Below, piece by piece: positions 24,099-32,315 of a stretch of DNA of 64,000 nucleotides. The DNA is taken from NCBI GenBank assembly GCA_002421605.1, contig DISJ01000006.1, positions 1-64,000 on the forward strand, given 5' to 3'. Each line of letters starts with the position of its first letter. The first letter of the stretch is position 1. A program made the translations under genes and the position numbers. This stretch comes from Rhodobacteraceae bacterium UBA6213. GTDB lineage: Bacteria > Pseudomonadota > Alphaproteobacteria > Rhodobacterales > Rhodobacteraceae. The notes beneath the pieces are model-generated. The model worked only from the letters and a program-made list of their open reading frames with translations. It was not told the DNA's origin and did not search any database.

Positions 24099-24316
24099 CT
24101 CGCCGCGCCAGTCGCCCAGCTCGGCGATCCTGGCGTCGATCAGATCCGAAGGTGATTTTGCAGTTCAGGCGCGTTCGGGCTCATGCTGCTTGCCTTCCAC
24201 GTTCCAGACCGCCCAAGCCTTTCGCAGGGCAATGTGCTATTCGGTTAGGCAAGCCTAGCGCGGGCATCTGCGGTTGCCTAGCATCGCAGCGGCGCGGCAT
24301 GCGCGCCGGCCCAGCC

Positions 24317-26512
24317 TTACAGAAAGCTCTGCGGGTCGATATCGACCGCCAGCCGTATCTGCGCGGGTAGCTTGAGCTGCGCAAGCCATTCGCTCAGCGC
24401 GGCTTGCAAGGGGGCGGCGCGATCTGCCTTGACCAGTAGGCGCACCCGGTGACGCCCGCGCACCCGCGCAATGGGGGCTGCGGCGGGGCCATAAAGCTCT
24501 GCCCCGATCCGCTTTAGCGGTGCGGAGCGGCGCGCAAGTTCGCTGGCAAAGTCGAACACCTGCGCCAAGTTCTGCCCGGAAAGGATGATCCCCGCCATAC
24601 GCCCGAAAGGCGGCACCCCCGCCGCCTTGCGCCCCGCCGCCTCGGCGCGCCAGAACCCCTCTTCGTCGCCCGCCAGAATGGCGTGGATCACCGGGTGGTC
24701 GGGCTGATGGGTCTGCAACAGCGCCACGCCGGGCCGTTCTGCCCGCCCGGCCCTCCCGGCAACCTGGCGCATCAGCTGAAACGTGCGTTCGGCTGCGCGC
24801 ATGTCTGACCCTTGCAGGCCCAGATCGGCGTCGATCACCCCGACAAGTGTCAGATGCGGAAAGTTGTGCCCCTTGGCCACGATCTGGGTGCCGATGATGA
24901 TGTCGGCACCGCCCGCCGCAATCGCCTCGATCGCCTCTTTCAAGGCGCGAGCGCTGGCGAACAAATCCGACGACAGCACTGCCAGGCGCGCGTCGGGAAA
25001 CCGCTCTGCCACCTCTTCGGCCAACCGCTCTACCCCCGGCCCCACCGCCGACAGTCGCCCTACCGCGCCGCACGCAGGGCACGCGGCGGGGATCGGTTCG
25101 GTTTCGCCGCACTGATGGCACATGAGCCGCTTGAGAAACCGATGCTCGACCATCCGCGCATCGCAGTGGCGGCACCCGATCTGGTGACCGCACGCGCGGC
25201 AAACGGTGACCGGGGCATAGCCGCGCCGGTTGAGAAACAGCATCGCCTGTTCGCCCGCATCCAGCCGCGCTTGCACCTCGCCGACAAGCGTGGGCGAGAT
25301 CCAGCGCCCCGGTTCTTGCGCCTCGGCGCGCAGGTCGATGGCGCGCATTTCGGGCAGTTCGGCCACGCCAAAGCGGCTGGCCAGCGCGATACGCGCGTAT
25401 TTGCCTGCATCTGCGTTCACCCATGTCTCAAGGCTTGGAGTGGCCGAGGCCAGCACCACCTGCGCCCCGCAGAGCGATGCCCGCAGCACTGCCATGTCGC
25501 GCGCATTGTAAAGCGCGCCTTCCTCTTGCTTGTAGCTGGTGTCGTGTTCCTCATCGACGACGATCAAGCCTAGGTCGCGGAATGGCAGAAACAGCGCCGA
25601 ACGCGCGCCGACCACCAGTTGCACCCCGCCCGACCCGGCCATCCGCCATAGGCGGCGACGCTCGGCCTGAGTCTGGCCTGAATGCCACTCGCCGGGGCGT
25701 GCGCCAAAGCGCGCCTCGACCCGGGCCAGAAAGGCACCCGTCAGCGCAATTTCGGGCAAAAGCACCAGCGCCTGGCGCCCTTGCGCAAGGCATTCGGCCA
25801 CCGCCTCAAGGTAAACCTCGGTCTTGCCTGAGCCGGTGACGCCCTGCAGCATCGTGGTGCCGTACTCGCCACCCCGCACCGCTGCGCGCAACTGTGCCGC
25901 CGCGGCAGCCTGATCGTCGGCCAGCACCAAACCGGGCAGCGCCGGATCGAGCCGGGCAAAGGGCGCATCGCGCGGGCTGTCGGCCTCTTGCACGGCGCCG
26001 CTTGTCACCAACCCCTTGACTACCGCGGCCCCCACCCCGGCCAGCGCCGCGAGTTCGGCCAGCGCAAAGCCTGCGCCGCCGTGGTCTTCAAGCACGCGCA
26101 GCACCCGCGTGCGCGCCTCGGTCATTCGCTCGGGCACGCCCGTGCCCATGCGGTAAACCTTGCGCATCCCCGGCGGGTCGCCCAAGCCCGGCGCCCGCGT
26201 GGCCAGTCGCAGCATCACCGAAAGCGGCGTCAGCGTGTAATCTGCCATGCGTTGCAAAAAGGTCAGCATCGCGCCCGTCAGCGGCGCAGCATCAAGCACG
26301 CGCAGAATCGAACGCACCTTGGCGGGGTCATAGCCGCCCTCGCCCGCGCCCCAGACGACGCCAAGAACCCGACGCGGCCCCAGTGGCACCTCGACCAGCG
26401 CACCGCCAAAACACCCGCTTTCGGGGGCGCAGTAATCCAGCGGTCGGCCCACCGGTTCGGCGGTCAGCACTGCCACCAGCGCGCCCGCCTCGAAATGACT
26501 TGGCTCATCCAT
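24317..26512 (-). CDS. priA: Primosomal protein N' (replication restart helicase PriA)
   Basis: 731-aa superfamily 2 helicase that rebuilds replication forks after collapse. Walker A is GVTGSGKTEVYLEA, the DEAH-like box VVDEEHDTSYKQEEG, and the zinc-binding insert shows CRACGHQIGCRHCDAR, CHQCGE and CPACG. Start taken at the ATG 26512 (MDEPSHFEAGALVAV), matching family length; 15 upstream codons are in frame. Divergent from fsa across 206 bp with no other gene. Confidence 0.96.
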   Translation of the reverse strand: MDEPSHFEAGALVAVLTAEPVGRPLDYCAPESGCFGGALVEVPLGPRRVLGVVWGAGEGGYDPAKVRSILRVLDAAPLTGAMLTFLQRMADYTLTPLSVMLRLATRAPGLGDPPGMRKVYRMGTGVPERMTEARTRVLRVLEDHGGAGFALAELAALAGVGAAVVKGLVTSGAVQEADSPRDAPFARLDPALPGLVLADDQAAAAAQLRAAVRGGEYGTTMLQGVTGSGKTEVYLEAVAECLAQGRQALVLLPEIALTGAFLARVEARFGARPGEWHSGQTQAERRRLWRMAGSGGVQLVVGARSALFLPFRDLGLIVVDEEHDTSYKQEEGALYNARDMAVLRASLCGAQVVLASATPSLETWVNADAGKYARIALASRFGVAELPEMRAIDLRAEAQEPGRWISPTLVGEVQARLDAGEQAMLFLNRRGYAPVTVCRACGHQIGCRHCDARMVEHRFLKRLMCHQCGETEPIPAACPACGAVGRLSAVGPGVERLAEEVAERFPDARLAVLSSDLFASARALKEAIEAIAAGGADIIIGTQIVAKGHNFPHLTLVGVIDADLGLQGSDMRAAERTFQLMRQVAGRAGRAERPGVALLQTHQPDHPVIHAILAGDEEGFWRAEAAGRKAAGVPPFGRMAGIILSGQNLAQVFDFASELARRSAPLKRIGAELYGPAAAPIARVRGRHRVRLLVKADRAAPLQAALSEWLAQLKLPAQIRLAVDIDPQSFL

Positions 26513-26718
26513 GCGGGCACCAAAGCACTTTCTGGCCAACGGCGGGGGCATTTTCATACCAACGACGCACCGGTTTTTTTCGCACGGGACGCGCCGGCGG
26601 TGGGGTAAGGCGCGAATGCGCCGTAAGGGGGCAGGCAGGCGTGCTTCGGCGTGTTTGGGGTTCCGGCGGAGCGCACTTTGCGCTATCAGGCGGGCAAACC
26701 TTGCGCAGGAGCCGCCTC

Positions 26719-27372
26719 ATGAAATTCTTCGTCGATACCGCCGATGTCGCCGCCATCCGAGAGCTCAATGAGCTTGGCATGGTCGATGGTGTGACAACAA
26801 ACCCTTCGCTGATCCTGAAATCGGGGCGCGACATTGTCGAAGTGACCAAGGAAATCTGCGGCATCGTATCGGGCCCGGTTTCGGCCGAAGTGGTCGCCAC
26901 CGACGCGAAAACGATGATCTCCGAAGGTCTGACGCTGGCCAAGATCGCCCCCAATATCGCGATCAAGGTGCCCCTGACGTGGGACGGACTGACCGCCTGC
27001 AAGGCTTTCGCATCCGAAGGCCACATGGTCAACGTCACGCTCTGTTTCTCGGCGGCGCAAGCGATTCTTGCGGCCAAGGCGGGCGCTAGTTTCATCAGCC
27101 CCTTCATCGGGCGGCTGGATGATAACAACTACGACGGCGTTCAGCTGATCGAAGACATCCGCACCATCTACGACAACTATGGCTTCAAGACCGAAATTCT
27201 TGCGGCCTCGATCCGTTCGGTCAACCACATCACCGATTGCGCGCGCATTGGTGCCGACGTCATCACCGCACCGCCCGCCGTTATCAAGGCGATGGCGAAC
27301 CATGTTCTGACCGACAAGGGGCTGGAGCAGTTCTTGAAAGACTGGGCAAAGACCGGCCAAAAGATCGGCTGA
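26719..27372 (+). CDS. fsa: Fructose-6-phosphate aldolase / small transaldolase
   Basis: 217-aa TIM-barrel protein of the short transaldolase family. KFFVDTADVAAIRELN opens it, GVTTNPSLI is the substrate motif, and NIAIKVPLTWDG contains the Schiff-base lysine. It either cleaves fructose 6-phosphate or acts as a transaldolase in the pentose phosphate pathway; sequence alone does not decide. CAGGAG precedes the ATG at 26719. Stands as its own unit before the DUF484-xerC pair. Confidence 0.93.
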   Translation: MKFFVDTADVAAIRELNELGMVDGVTTNPSLILKSGRDIVEVTKEICGIVSGPVSAEVVATDAKTMISEGLTLAKIAPNIAIKVPLTWDGLTACKAFASEGHMVNVTLCFSAAQAILAAKAGASFISPFIGRLDDNNYDGVQLIEDIRTIYDNYGFKTEILAASIRSVNHITDCARIGADVITAPPAVIKAMANHVLTDKGLEQFLKDWAKTGQKIG

Positions 27373-27447
27373 AATAAACCCTGATTTTTCGTTCGAGTAG
27401 TGTAAGCTGGCGCAAAAATGACCACCGGTACAGTCGGGGATACGGGC

Positions 27448-28152
27448 ATGAGCGAACAGGCATTGGCAAATCAGCTGCGTGATAAGATTATCCGCGATCC
27501 CGAGGTTGTGCTCGATGATCGGGATGTGATGCGCGCGCTGGTGGCGGCGAATGACCGCGCGATGGGCGGCAATATCGTCGATCTGCGCGGTGTGGCGATG
27601 GAGCGGCTGGAGGCACGGCTGGAGCGGCTGGAAGATACCCACCGTTCCGTCATTGCAGCCGCGTATGAAAACCTTGCAGGCACCAACCTTATTCACCGCG
27701 CCGTGCTGAGCATGCTCGACCCGCTGACCTTCGAGGATTTTCTGCACAACCTTGGCAGCGAAGTCGCCGAAACGCTGCGCGTCGATTCGGTGCGTCTGGT
27801 GTTGGAAAGCGTGCATTCCGAGAATGAACCGGCGCTGCGCCATTTGGGCGATGTGCTTTGCGTGGCGGAACCGGGTTTTGTGCAGGAATACATGCGCGGC
27901 GAGCGCAATGGCCAGCCGCGCGCCGTTGTGCTGCGCCAGACGCAGACCAATTCCGATGCCATCCACGGCGCAAAAGCCGAGTGGATTCGCTCTGAGGCGC
28001 TGATGCGGCTTGATTTCGGCGAAGGTCGCCTGCCGGGGATGCTGGTGTTGGGGGCCGAAGACCCACATCAGTTCAAGCCCTCGCACGGGACCGACCTTCT
28101 GGCGTTCTTTTCGGGCGTGTTCGAGCGGGCAATGCGCCGCTGGCTTGGCTGA
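27448..28152 (+). CDS. DUF484 family protein
   Basis: 234-aa protein of the DUF484 family: helical N-terminus with IIRDPEVVLDDRDVMRALVAAN and a coiled-coil (MERLEARLERLEDTHR), then a GAF-like domain. The start at 27448 follows CGGGGAT; the ATG at 27418 lacks a site. Family members sit beside xerC in many proteobacteria, as here, where the xerC start lies 1 bp after this stop. A role with XerC in chromosome dimer resolution is suggested by context only. Confidence 0.9.
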   Translation: MSEQALANQLRDKIIRDPEVVLDDRDVMRALVAANDRAMGGNIVDLRGVAMERLEARLERLEDTHRSVIAAAYENLAGTNLIHRAVLSMLDPLTFEDFLHNLGSEVAETLRVDSVRLVLESVHSENEPALRHLGDVLCVAEPGFVQEYMRGERNGQPRAVVLRQTQTNSDAIHGAKAEWIRSEALMRLDFGEGRLPGMLVLGAEDPHQFKPSHGTDLLAFFSGVFERAMRRWLG

Positions 28153-28153
28153 G

Positions 28154-29077
28154 ATGACGCCGGGGTTTTCACCCGCAGCGGCCGACGCACTGGCAACATG
28201 GCTGGATCAGATGCGCGCACTTGATGGCGCGGCGGATCATACCATTACCGCCTACCAAGCAGATGTGGCCGACTTTCTGACCTTTCTTTGCGCCCATCGC
28301 GGCGCAGGGCTGGGTCTTGGCGGGCTGGCCACGGTCAGCCAATCGGACATGCGCGCGTTTCTTGCGGCCGAGCGGGGCCGGGGTTTGGGCGCGCGCTCGC
28401 TGGCGCGGCGGCTTTCAGCGATCAAGGGATTCATCCGCTGGCTGGCCGACCGCGAGGGGTTTGATGCCACGCATGTGCTGGCAGCACGCGCGCCGAAATA
28501 TCCGCGCTCGCTGCCGCGCCCTTTGTCGGAAGACGGTGCGCGCGATGTGATCGAAAGCGTCGAGGCCGAGGCCGCCGAGCCTTGGGTAGCGGCGCGTGAC
28601 GGGGCGGTGCTGACGTTGCTATATGGCTCGGGCTTGCGGGTTTCAGAGGCGCTTGGCCTGAGCGGCGCTGATCTGCCGCTGGCCAGCGCGCTGCGGATTC
28701 GCGGCAAGGGCGGGCGCGAGCGGATGGTGCCGGTTTTGCCCGCCGCCCAAGACGCCATCGCGGAATACCTGCGCCTTTGCCCCTACCGGATGACGCCCAC
28801 AGAGGCGCTGTTTCGCGGCGTGCGCGGTGGCGCGCTAAACCAGCGGCAGGTGGCGCGCGTGATGGAGCGCGCGCGCATGGCCTTGGGGCTGCCTGCAACC
28901 GCCACGCCGCATGCGTTGCGCCATTCGTTCGCGACGCATCTTTTGGCTGCAGGGGGCGATTTGCGCGCCATACAAGAGCTGCTCGGCCACGCCAGCCTTG
29001 CCACGACCCAAATTTATACCGCCGTCGATAGTGCCCGCCTGATGCAGATCTATTCTGCGGCACACCCCCGCGCCTAA
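28154..29077 (+). CDS. xerC: Tyrosine recombinase XerC
   Basis: 307-aa tyrosine recombinase. The catalytic residues are visible: R in YGSGLRVSEALGL, H-x-x-R in HALRHSFATHLL, H in LLGHASLATTQIYT with the nucleophilic Tyr closing that motif. The N-terminal core-binding domain spans about 1-105. With XerD (not here) it resolves chromosome dimers at dif. It starts immediately after the DUF484 stop, so the two are cotranscribed. XerC is preferred over XerD on the DUF484 neighbour. Confidence 0.93.
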   Translation: MTPGFSPAAADALATWLDQMRALDGAADHTITAYQADVADFLTFLCAHRGAGLGLGGLATVSQSDMRAFLAAERGRGLGARSLARRLSAIKGFIRWLADREGFDATHVLAARAPKYPRSLPRPLSEDGARDVIESVEAEAAEPWVAARDGAVLTLLYGSGLRVSEALGLSGADLPLASALRIRGKGGRERMVPVLPAAQDAIAEYLRLCPYRMTPTEALFRGVRGGALNQRQVARVMERARMALGLPATATPHALRHSFATHLLAAGGDLRAIQELLGHASLATTQIYTAVDSARLMQIYSAAHPRA

Positions 29078-29125
29078 GCACGCCGTGCGATTGTCACTGG
29101 CCCGAATTTGCGTCATGACTGGGCC

Positions 29126-29827
29126 ATGACGCTGCGTTCCAAAGCCCTTTTCGTTCATCTGCTGACCGCAACCGGCGCGGTGCTGGCGATGCTGGCCATG
29201 CTGAAGGCCGTGCAGGGCGAGTTTAGCCTGATGTTTCTGTGGCTACTTGGCGCGCTGATCGTCGATGGCGTCGATGGGCCGCTAGCGCGCCGCTACGACG
29301 TCAAGAAAAACTGGCCCACATACGACGGCGTGCTGCTTGATCTGATCATCGACTATCTGACCTATGTTTTTATCCCGGCGTTCGCGCTGTTTCATTCGGG
29401 CTTGCTGCCGGGTTGGACCGGTTGGTTGGCGATCATCGTCATCACCTATGCGTCGGTTGTCTATTTTGCCGATACTCGCATGAAAACCAAGGATTGTTCT
29501 TTCGCAGGCTTTCCTGCTTGCTGGAACATGGTGGTGCTGGTGCTGTTCGCGGTGCAGCCGAGTTTCTGGGTTATGCTTGGGGTGGTGGTGGTGCTTTCGG
29601 GCGCGATGTTCACCAATTTACGCTTCATCCATCCGGTGCGCACGGCGCGTTGGCGCGCTGTGTCGCTGCCCGTCGCCATCGCCTGGACCGGGTTTGCCGT
29701 CTGGTCTGCCTGGGTTGATTTTGACCCGACAAGTTGGGCGCGGTGGGGGTTGATTGCGAGTTCGGCGTATCTGCTTCTTGTCGGGCTGGTGCAGCAGGCG
29801 TTGCCGCCCGCGGAAAAGGCCACCTAA
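29126..29827 (+). CDS. pcs: Phosphatidylcholine synthase
   Basis: 233-aa membrane enzyme of the CDP-alcohol phosphatidyltransferase family making phosphatidylcholine from CDP-diacylglycerol and choline. The motif D-G-P-L-A-R, then 12 residues, G-V-L-L-D-L-I-I-D has the wider spacing I associate with Pcs rather than PssA or PgsA. Six to eight hydrophobic segments. Starts at ATG 29126; a TTG at 29108 is in frame. The stop overlaps the convergent transporter gene by 4 bp. Confidence 0.88.
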   Translation: MTLRSKALFVHLLTATGAVLAMLAMLKAVQGEFSLMFLWLLGALIVDGVDGPLARRYDVKKNWPTYDGVLLDLIIDYLTYVFIPAFALFHSGLLPGWTGWLAIIVITYASVVYFADTRMKTKDCSFAGFPACWNMVVLVLFAVQPSFWVMLGVVVVLSGAMFTNLRFIHPVRTARWRAVSLPVAIAWTGFAVWSAWVDFDPTSWARWGLIASSAYLLLVGLVQQALPPAEKAT

Positions 29828-30660
29828 AGCCGCGTCAGAACCACCCCGGCGACGATCAAGACCCCTGCCAGCGCCTTCATCGGGCGCATCCGCTCGCCAA
29901 ACCAGAGCCAGCCGATCAGCACCGCAAACAGGATCGAGGTCTCGCGCAGCGCCGCCACCACGGCAATCGGCGCCACGGTCATGGCCCAGATCGACACTGC
30001 ATAAGCACCATAAGAAGCCGCCGAGGCCACGCCGCCCAACGCCCAGCCGCGCAAGCCCCCCGCCAGCACTCCCCACCCGCGCCAAAGCACCATGCCCGAG
30101 GCGAACAGAATCCCGTCGAGCACGAAAATCCAGCCGACATAGGCAATCGCATCGCCCGAAACCCGCGCCCCAAGCCCGTCGATCAGCGTGTATGATGCCG
30201 TGGCCGCTGCGGAGCCAAGCGCGAATGGCAGCAAGCGGCGGCTTTCGCCATCAGTGAAAACCCCGCGTGCCATCATCAAAATGCCAAGACCCAGCACCAC
30301 GATGCCCGCATATTGCGCGCGACTGATTGCGTCAGGCAGAAACAGCGCCCCCACAATCGCAACCACCATTGGTGCCGCCCCCCGTGCGATGGGATAGACG
30401 CGGCTCAGATCGCCGTGGTCATAGGCATGGGTGAGAAAGAACTTGTAGCCGAAATGGGTGCAACCTGCGGCCAAAACCCAAGGCAGCGCCTCGATGTTCA
30501 GCAATGGCCGATTGAGCGCGACGGCAAGGCCTATTGGCACCTCCATTACCGACAGCACCACCATGCCGCCGATCTTGGAAGACCCGACCTTAATCATGGC
30601 ATTCCAGAGCGCGTGCAAAAAAGCCGCCCCCAGAACCGCCAGCAAAACGCCCAGTGACAT
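29824..30660 (-). CDS. EamA/DMT family transporter
   Basis: 278-aa drug/metabolite transporter with about 10 membrane helices in two EamA halves; the second ends WLWFGERMRPMKALAGVLIVAG, typical for the fold. Substrate unknown. The ATG at 30660 is preceded by AGGAGG. Divergent from the glutathionyl-hydroquinone reductase gene, convergent and slightly overlapping with pcs. Confidence 0.88.
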   Translation of the reverse strand: MSLGVLLAVLGAAFLHALWNAMIKVGSSKIGGMVVLSVMEVPIGLAVALNRPLLNIEALPWVLAAGCTHFGYKFFLTHAYDHGDLSRVYPIARGAAPMVVAIVGALFLPDAISRAQYAGIVVLGLGILMMARGVFTDGESRRLLPFALGSAAATASYTLIDGLGARVSGDAIAYVGWIFVLDGILFASGMVLWRGWGVLAGGLRGWALGGVASAASYGAYAVSIWAMTVAPIAVVAALRETSILFAVLIGWLWFGERMRPMKALAGVLIVAGVVLTRL

Positions 30661-30818
30661 CGTGCCTCCTGCCCTTATGCGCCATCGGTAAGCGTGCGCT
30701 GCGGCGCGCGCAAGCATCAGGGTTGGTTGTGCACGCATGAAGGGGGGCTGCGCGCTGACACCTGTTTTGCCGCACGCGCCTGGCACCTAGATTTGGGTCG
30801 TCAGGGCTGGAGGCGGAA

Positions 30819-31793
30819 ATGGGAATGTTGGTTGACGGCGCGTGGCAAAGCGCGTGGTACGACACCGCCGCAACCGGCGGCGCGTTTCAGCGCAGCGCAG
30901 CGCAGTTTCGCAACTGGGTCACGTCGGATGGTGCTGCGGGGCCAAGTGGCGAGGGTGGCTTTCCCGCAGCCTCGGGGCGCTATCACCTTTATGTCTCTTA
31001 CGCCTGCCCTTGGGCGCACCGCGCGCTGATCTTTCGCGCGATCAAGGGGCTTACCCCCCACATCGGCGTTTCGGTTGTGCATCCTGACATGCTGGCCGAA
31101 GGCTGGACCTTTGCGCGCGACTTTGACGGAGCCACCGGCGACGGGCTTTTTGACCTGCCGTTTCTGCGCGACCTCTATACCCGCGCCGATCCGCACTATT
31201 CGGGCCGCGTCACGGTGCCGGTGCTCTGGGACCGCGAACGGGGCACGATTGTCAGCAACGAATCCTCCGAGATCATCCGCATGTTCAATGTGGCTTTCGA
31301 CGGACTGACCGGCAATGCCGACGATTACTGGCCCACCGACTTGCGCGCCGAAATCGAGGCGGTGAATGCGCGCATCTACGACACGGTCAACAACGGCGTC
31401 TACAAGGCGGGTTTTGCCACTACGCAGACGGCCTACGACAAGGCCGTGCACACGCTGTTCGACAGCGTCGACTGGCTTGAGGCGCGGCTGGGGCAGGGCC
31501 GCTACCTGATGGGCGCGCGCCTGACCGAGGCCGACTGGCGGCTGTTCACCACGCTGGTGCGGTTCGACTCGGTTTATCATTTGCATTTCAAATGCAACCG
31601 CAAGCGGCTGATCGATTACCCCAACCTCTGGGCCTACACGCGCGATCTTTATCAGCACCCCGGCGTGGCCGCGACGGTGCGGCTGGATCATATTGTGCGC
31701 CACTATCATTTCAGCCACGAGACAATCAGTCCGCACCGGATCATTCCGATCAACCCGGTGCTGGATTTTGACGCTCCGCACGGGCGCGGCTAG
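30819..31793 (+). CDS. Glutathionyl-hydroquinone reductase (Xi-class GST, YqjG/ECM4 type)
   Basis: 324-aa glutathione transferase of the Xi class, which removes glutathione from S-glutathionyl hydroquinones. The catalytic Cys lies in YACPWAHRAL, followed by NNGVYKAGFATTQ and RLTEADWRLFTTLVRFD, both diagnostic. C-terminal NPVLDFDAPHG also fits. GGAGGCGGAA precedes the ATG. Cytosolic. Followed 69 bp later by a DUF302 gene on the same strand. Confidence 0.94.
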   Translation: MGMLVDGAWQSAWYDTAATGGAFQRSAAQFRNWVTSDGAAGPSGEGGFPAASGRYHLYVSYACPWAHRALIFRAIKGLTPHIGVSVVHPDMLAEGWTFARDFDGATGDGLFDLPFLRDLYTRADPHYSGRVTVPVLWDRERGTIVSNESSEIIRMFNVAFDGLTGNADDYWPTDLRAEIEAVNARIYDTVNNGVYKAGFATTQTAYDKAVHTLFDSVDWLEARLGQGRYLMGARLTEADWRLFTTLVRFDSVYHLHFKCNRKRLIDYPNLWAYTRDLYQHPGVAATVRLDHIVRHYHFSHETISPHRIIPINPVLDFDAPHGRG

Positions 31794-31862
31794 GCGCGGG
31801 GGCTCGCAATTGGCGGCCCAAGTGCCTAGGTCTTGCGGGTAACCGCATACGGGAGAGTAACC

Positions 31863-32249
31863 ATGAGCTACACCATCAACCGCACCATCAGCGGCGCGAC
31901 CTTTGACGAAGTTGACGCCCGCACCCGCGCCGCACTGGCCGAAAAGGGTTTTGGCGTGCTGACCGAAATCGACGTGAAGGCGACGATGAAGAAAAAGCTC
32001 GATGCCGATATGTCCGACTACCGCATTCTTGGCGCCTGCAACCCGGGCATGGCGCACAAGGCGATCGGAATGGAGCCGCGCGTTGGTGCGATGCTGCCGT
32101 GCAACGTGATCTTGCGCGCAGTTGACGGCGGCGTAGAGGTCAGCGCGATTGACCCGGTTGCCTCGATGCAGGCGATCGACAACGCGGGGCTCAAGGACGT
32201 GGCCGCACAGGTGCGCGACATGATGCGCGCCGCGGTTGCGGCAATTTGA
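31863..32249 (+). CDS. DUF302 domain protein
   Basis: 128-aa cytosolic protein covering one DUF302 domain: SGATFDEVDARTRAALAEKGFGVLTEIDV, then the conserved YRILGACNPGMAHKAI with one Cys, and a DPVASMQAIDN segment. Function unknown. The ATG at 31863 follows GGGAGAG. A strong intrinsic terminator follows at 32288-32315. Confidence 0.9.
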   Translation: MSYTINRTISGATFDEVDARTRAALAEKGFGVLTEIDVKATMKKKLDADMSDYRILGACNPGMAHKAIGMEPRVGAMLPCNVILRAVDGGVEVSAIDPVASMQAIDNAGLKDVAAQVRDMMRAAVAAI

Positions 32250-32287
32250 AGGCCCGTAGCGCCTTTATTATATATAGGCTTTAGGGT

Positions 32288-32315
32288 GCCGGGGGCGCGA
32301 AGCCCCCGGCTTTTT
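32288..32315 (+). terminator. Intrinsic terminator between DUF302 gene and ileS
   Basis: GCCGGGGGC and GCCCCCGGC pair perfectly over a 5-nt GCGAA loop and are followed by five T on the plus strand. It serves the DUF302 gene; the ileS stop on the other strand begins at its last base, so the hairpin may also end the ileS transcript. Confidence 0.9.

Noticed and set aside
30801..32057. 418-codon minus-strand frame across the glutathionyl-hydroquinone reductase gene
   Set aside because: Antisense shadow without family features.
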